From assembly GCA_900548215.1 (NCBI GenBank), contig URJI01000126.1, forward strand, positions 1 through 5,772: a stretch of 5,772 bases of DNA, written 5' to 3'. The notes beneath the pieces are model-generated. The model was not told where the DNA came from, made no database searches, and saw nothing but the letters and a program-made list of their open reading frames with translations. Position numbers and translations under genes: made by a program. This document shows, one piece after another, positions 5,594 through 5,772 of the stretch (position 1 is its first letter; each line of letters starts with the position of its first letter). This DNA is from an uncultured Coprococcus sp. (GTDB lineage: Bacteria > Bacillota > Clostridia > Lachnospirales > Lachnospiraceae).

Positions 5594-5772
5594 ATGATTA
5601 AATTATTTGACAACGGTGCTTATCTGTTACATGGCACAGAACTTGTTGAGGACAATGCCGATGCATCAGCAGTGCTTGCATCAAAGCTCGGAAGTGTCCC
5701 ATCAAAGGAAGAGGCATCAAAGAACACACTTGCCTATGGAATTTTGGCGAAGCATAACACATCTGACAATAT
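5594..5772 (+). CDS. Aconitase-family hydratase, N-terminal fragment (window edge)
   Basis: The first 59 codons of a gene that continues beyond the window. The ATG has AGGAGG 6 nt upstream. The protein begins MIKLFDNGAYLLHGTEL and contains SKEEASKNTLAYGILAKHNTSDN. This N-terminus resembles, from memory, the aconitase-like 'hydratase' proteins (YbhJ-related) found in many Lachnospiraceae. In those proteins a similar KNT-AY-IL-HNTS stretch precedes the catalytic and Fe-S domains. None of the cluster cysteines or active-site residues lies in the visible part, so function cannot be confirmed. If correct, the enzyme would be a soluble Fe-S hydro-lyase of uncertain substrate. It is divergent from the regulator operon and lies downstream of the structured RNA. 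Confidence 0.6.
   Translation, partial: MIKLFDNGAYLLHGTELVEDNADASAVLASKLGSVPSKEEASKNTLAYGILAKHNTSDN

Noticed and set aside
5519..5599. Short frame of about 26 codons from ATG at 5519, overlapping the hydratase start
   Set aside because: It begins upstream of the predicted -10, has no ribosome site, and would not be on the mRNA if the promoter call is right.

Overview
The window most resembles a chromosomal segment of an anaerobic, moderately AT-rich Firmicute, probably a gut or rumen member of the Lachnospiraceae or a relative. Three things suggest this: a four-gene pyruvate:ferredoxin oxidoreductase, an AgrC/AgrA-type signalling pair, and an aconitase-family 'hydratase' whose N-terminus looks like lachnospiral proteins. 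The assignment comes from protein resemblance recalled by eye, not from a search.

Minus strand, positions 1-3044: a compact operon reading porC (gamma), porD (delta, ferredoxin-like), porA (alpha), porB (beta, cut by the window edge). It is driven by an extended -10 promoter just upstream of porC. Gene junctions are 13 bp or less, and two of them are a zero-gap or a one-base overlap. The four subunits make one enzyme that converts pyruvate and CoA to acetyl-CoA and CO2 and reduces ferredoxin.

Minus strand, 3077-5198: a LytTR-family response regulator followed with no gap by a membrane GHKL histidine kinase. They form a two-component pair like AgrA/AgrC. An imperfect terminator separates the pair from the por operon. 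No AgrB-like processing protease is visible and no convincing pheromone precursor.

Positions 5199-5593 contain no conventional gene but are full of signals. Two near-perfect direct repeats spaced exactly 21 bp apart (LytTR-site geometry) lie upstream of a good plus-strand promoter (TTGGCA, 17 bp, TATAAA). About 120 bp after the expected start there is a very strong intrinsic terminator. The roughly 150-nt transcript between them folds into nested and alternative helices. The layout (response regulator, its probable binding site, and a divergent terminated RNA) resembles the agr/RNAIII arrangement. It is the most interesting part of the window: either a LytTR-controlled small RNA or a regulatory leader for the next gene.

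Plus strand, 5594 to the end: the first 59 codons of a protein resembling aconitase-family hydratases, with its own likely promoter and a strong ribosome binding site.
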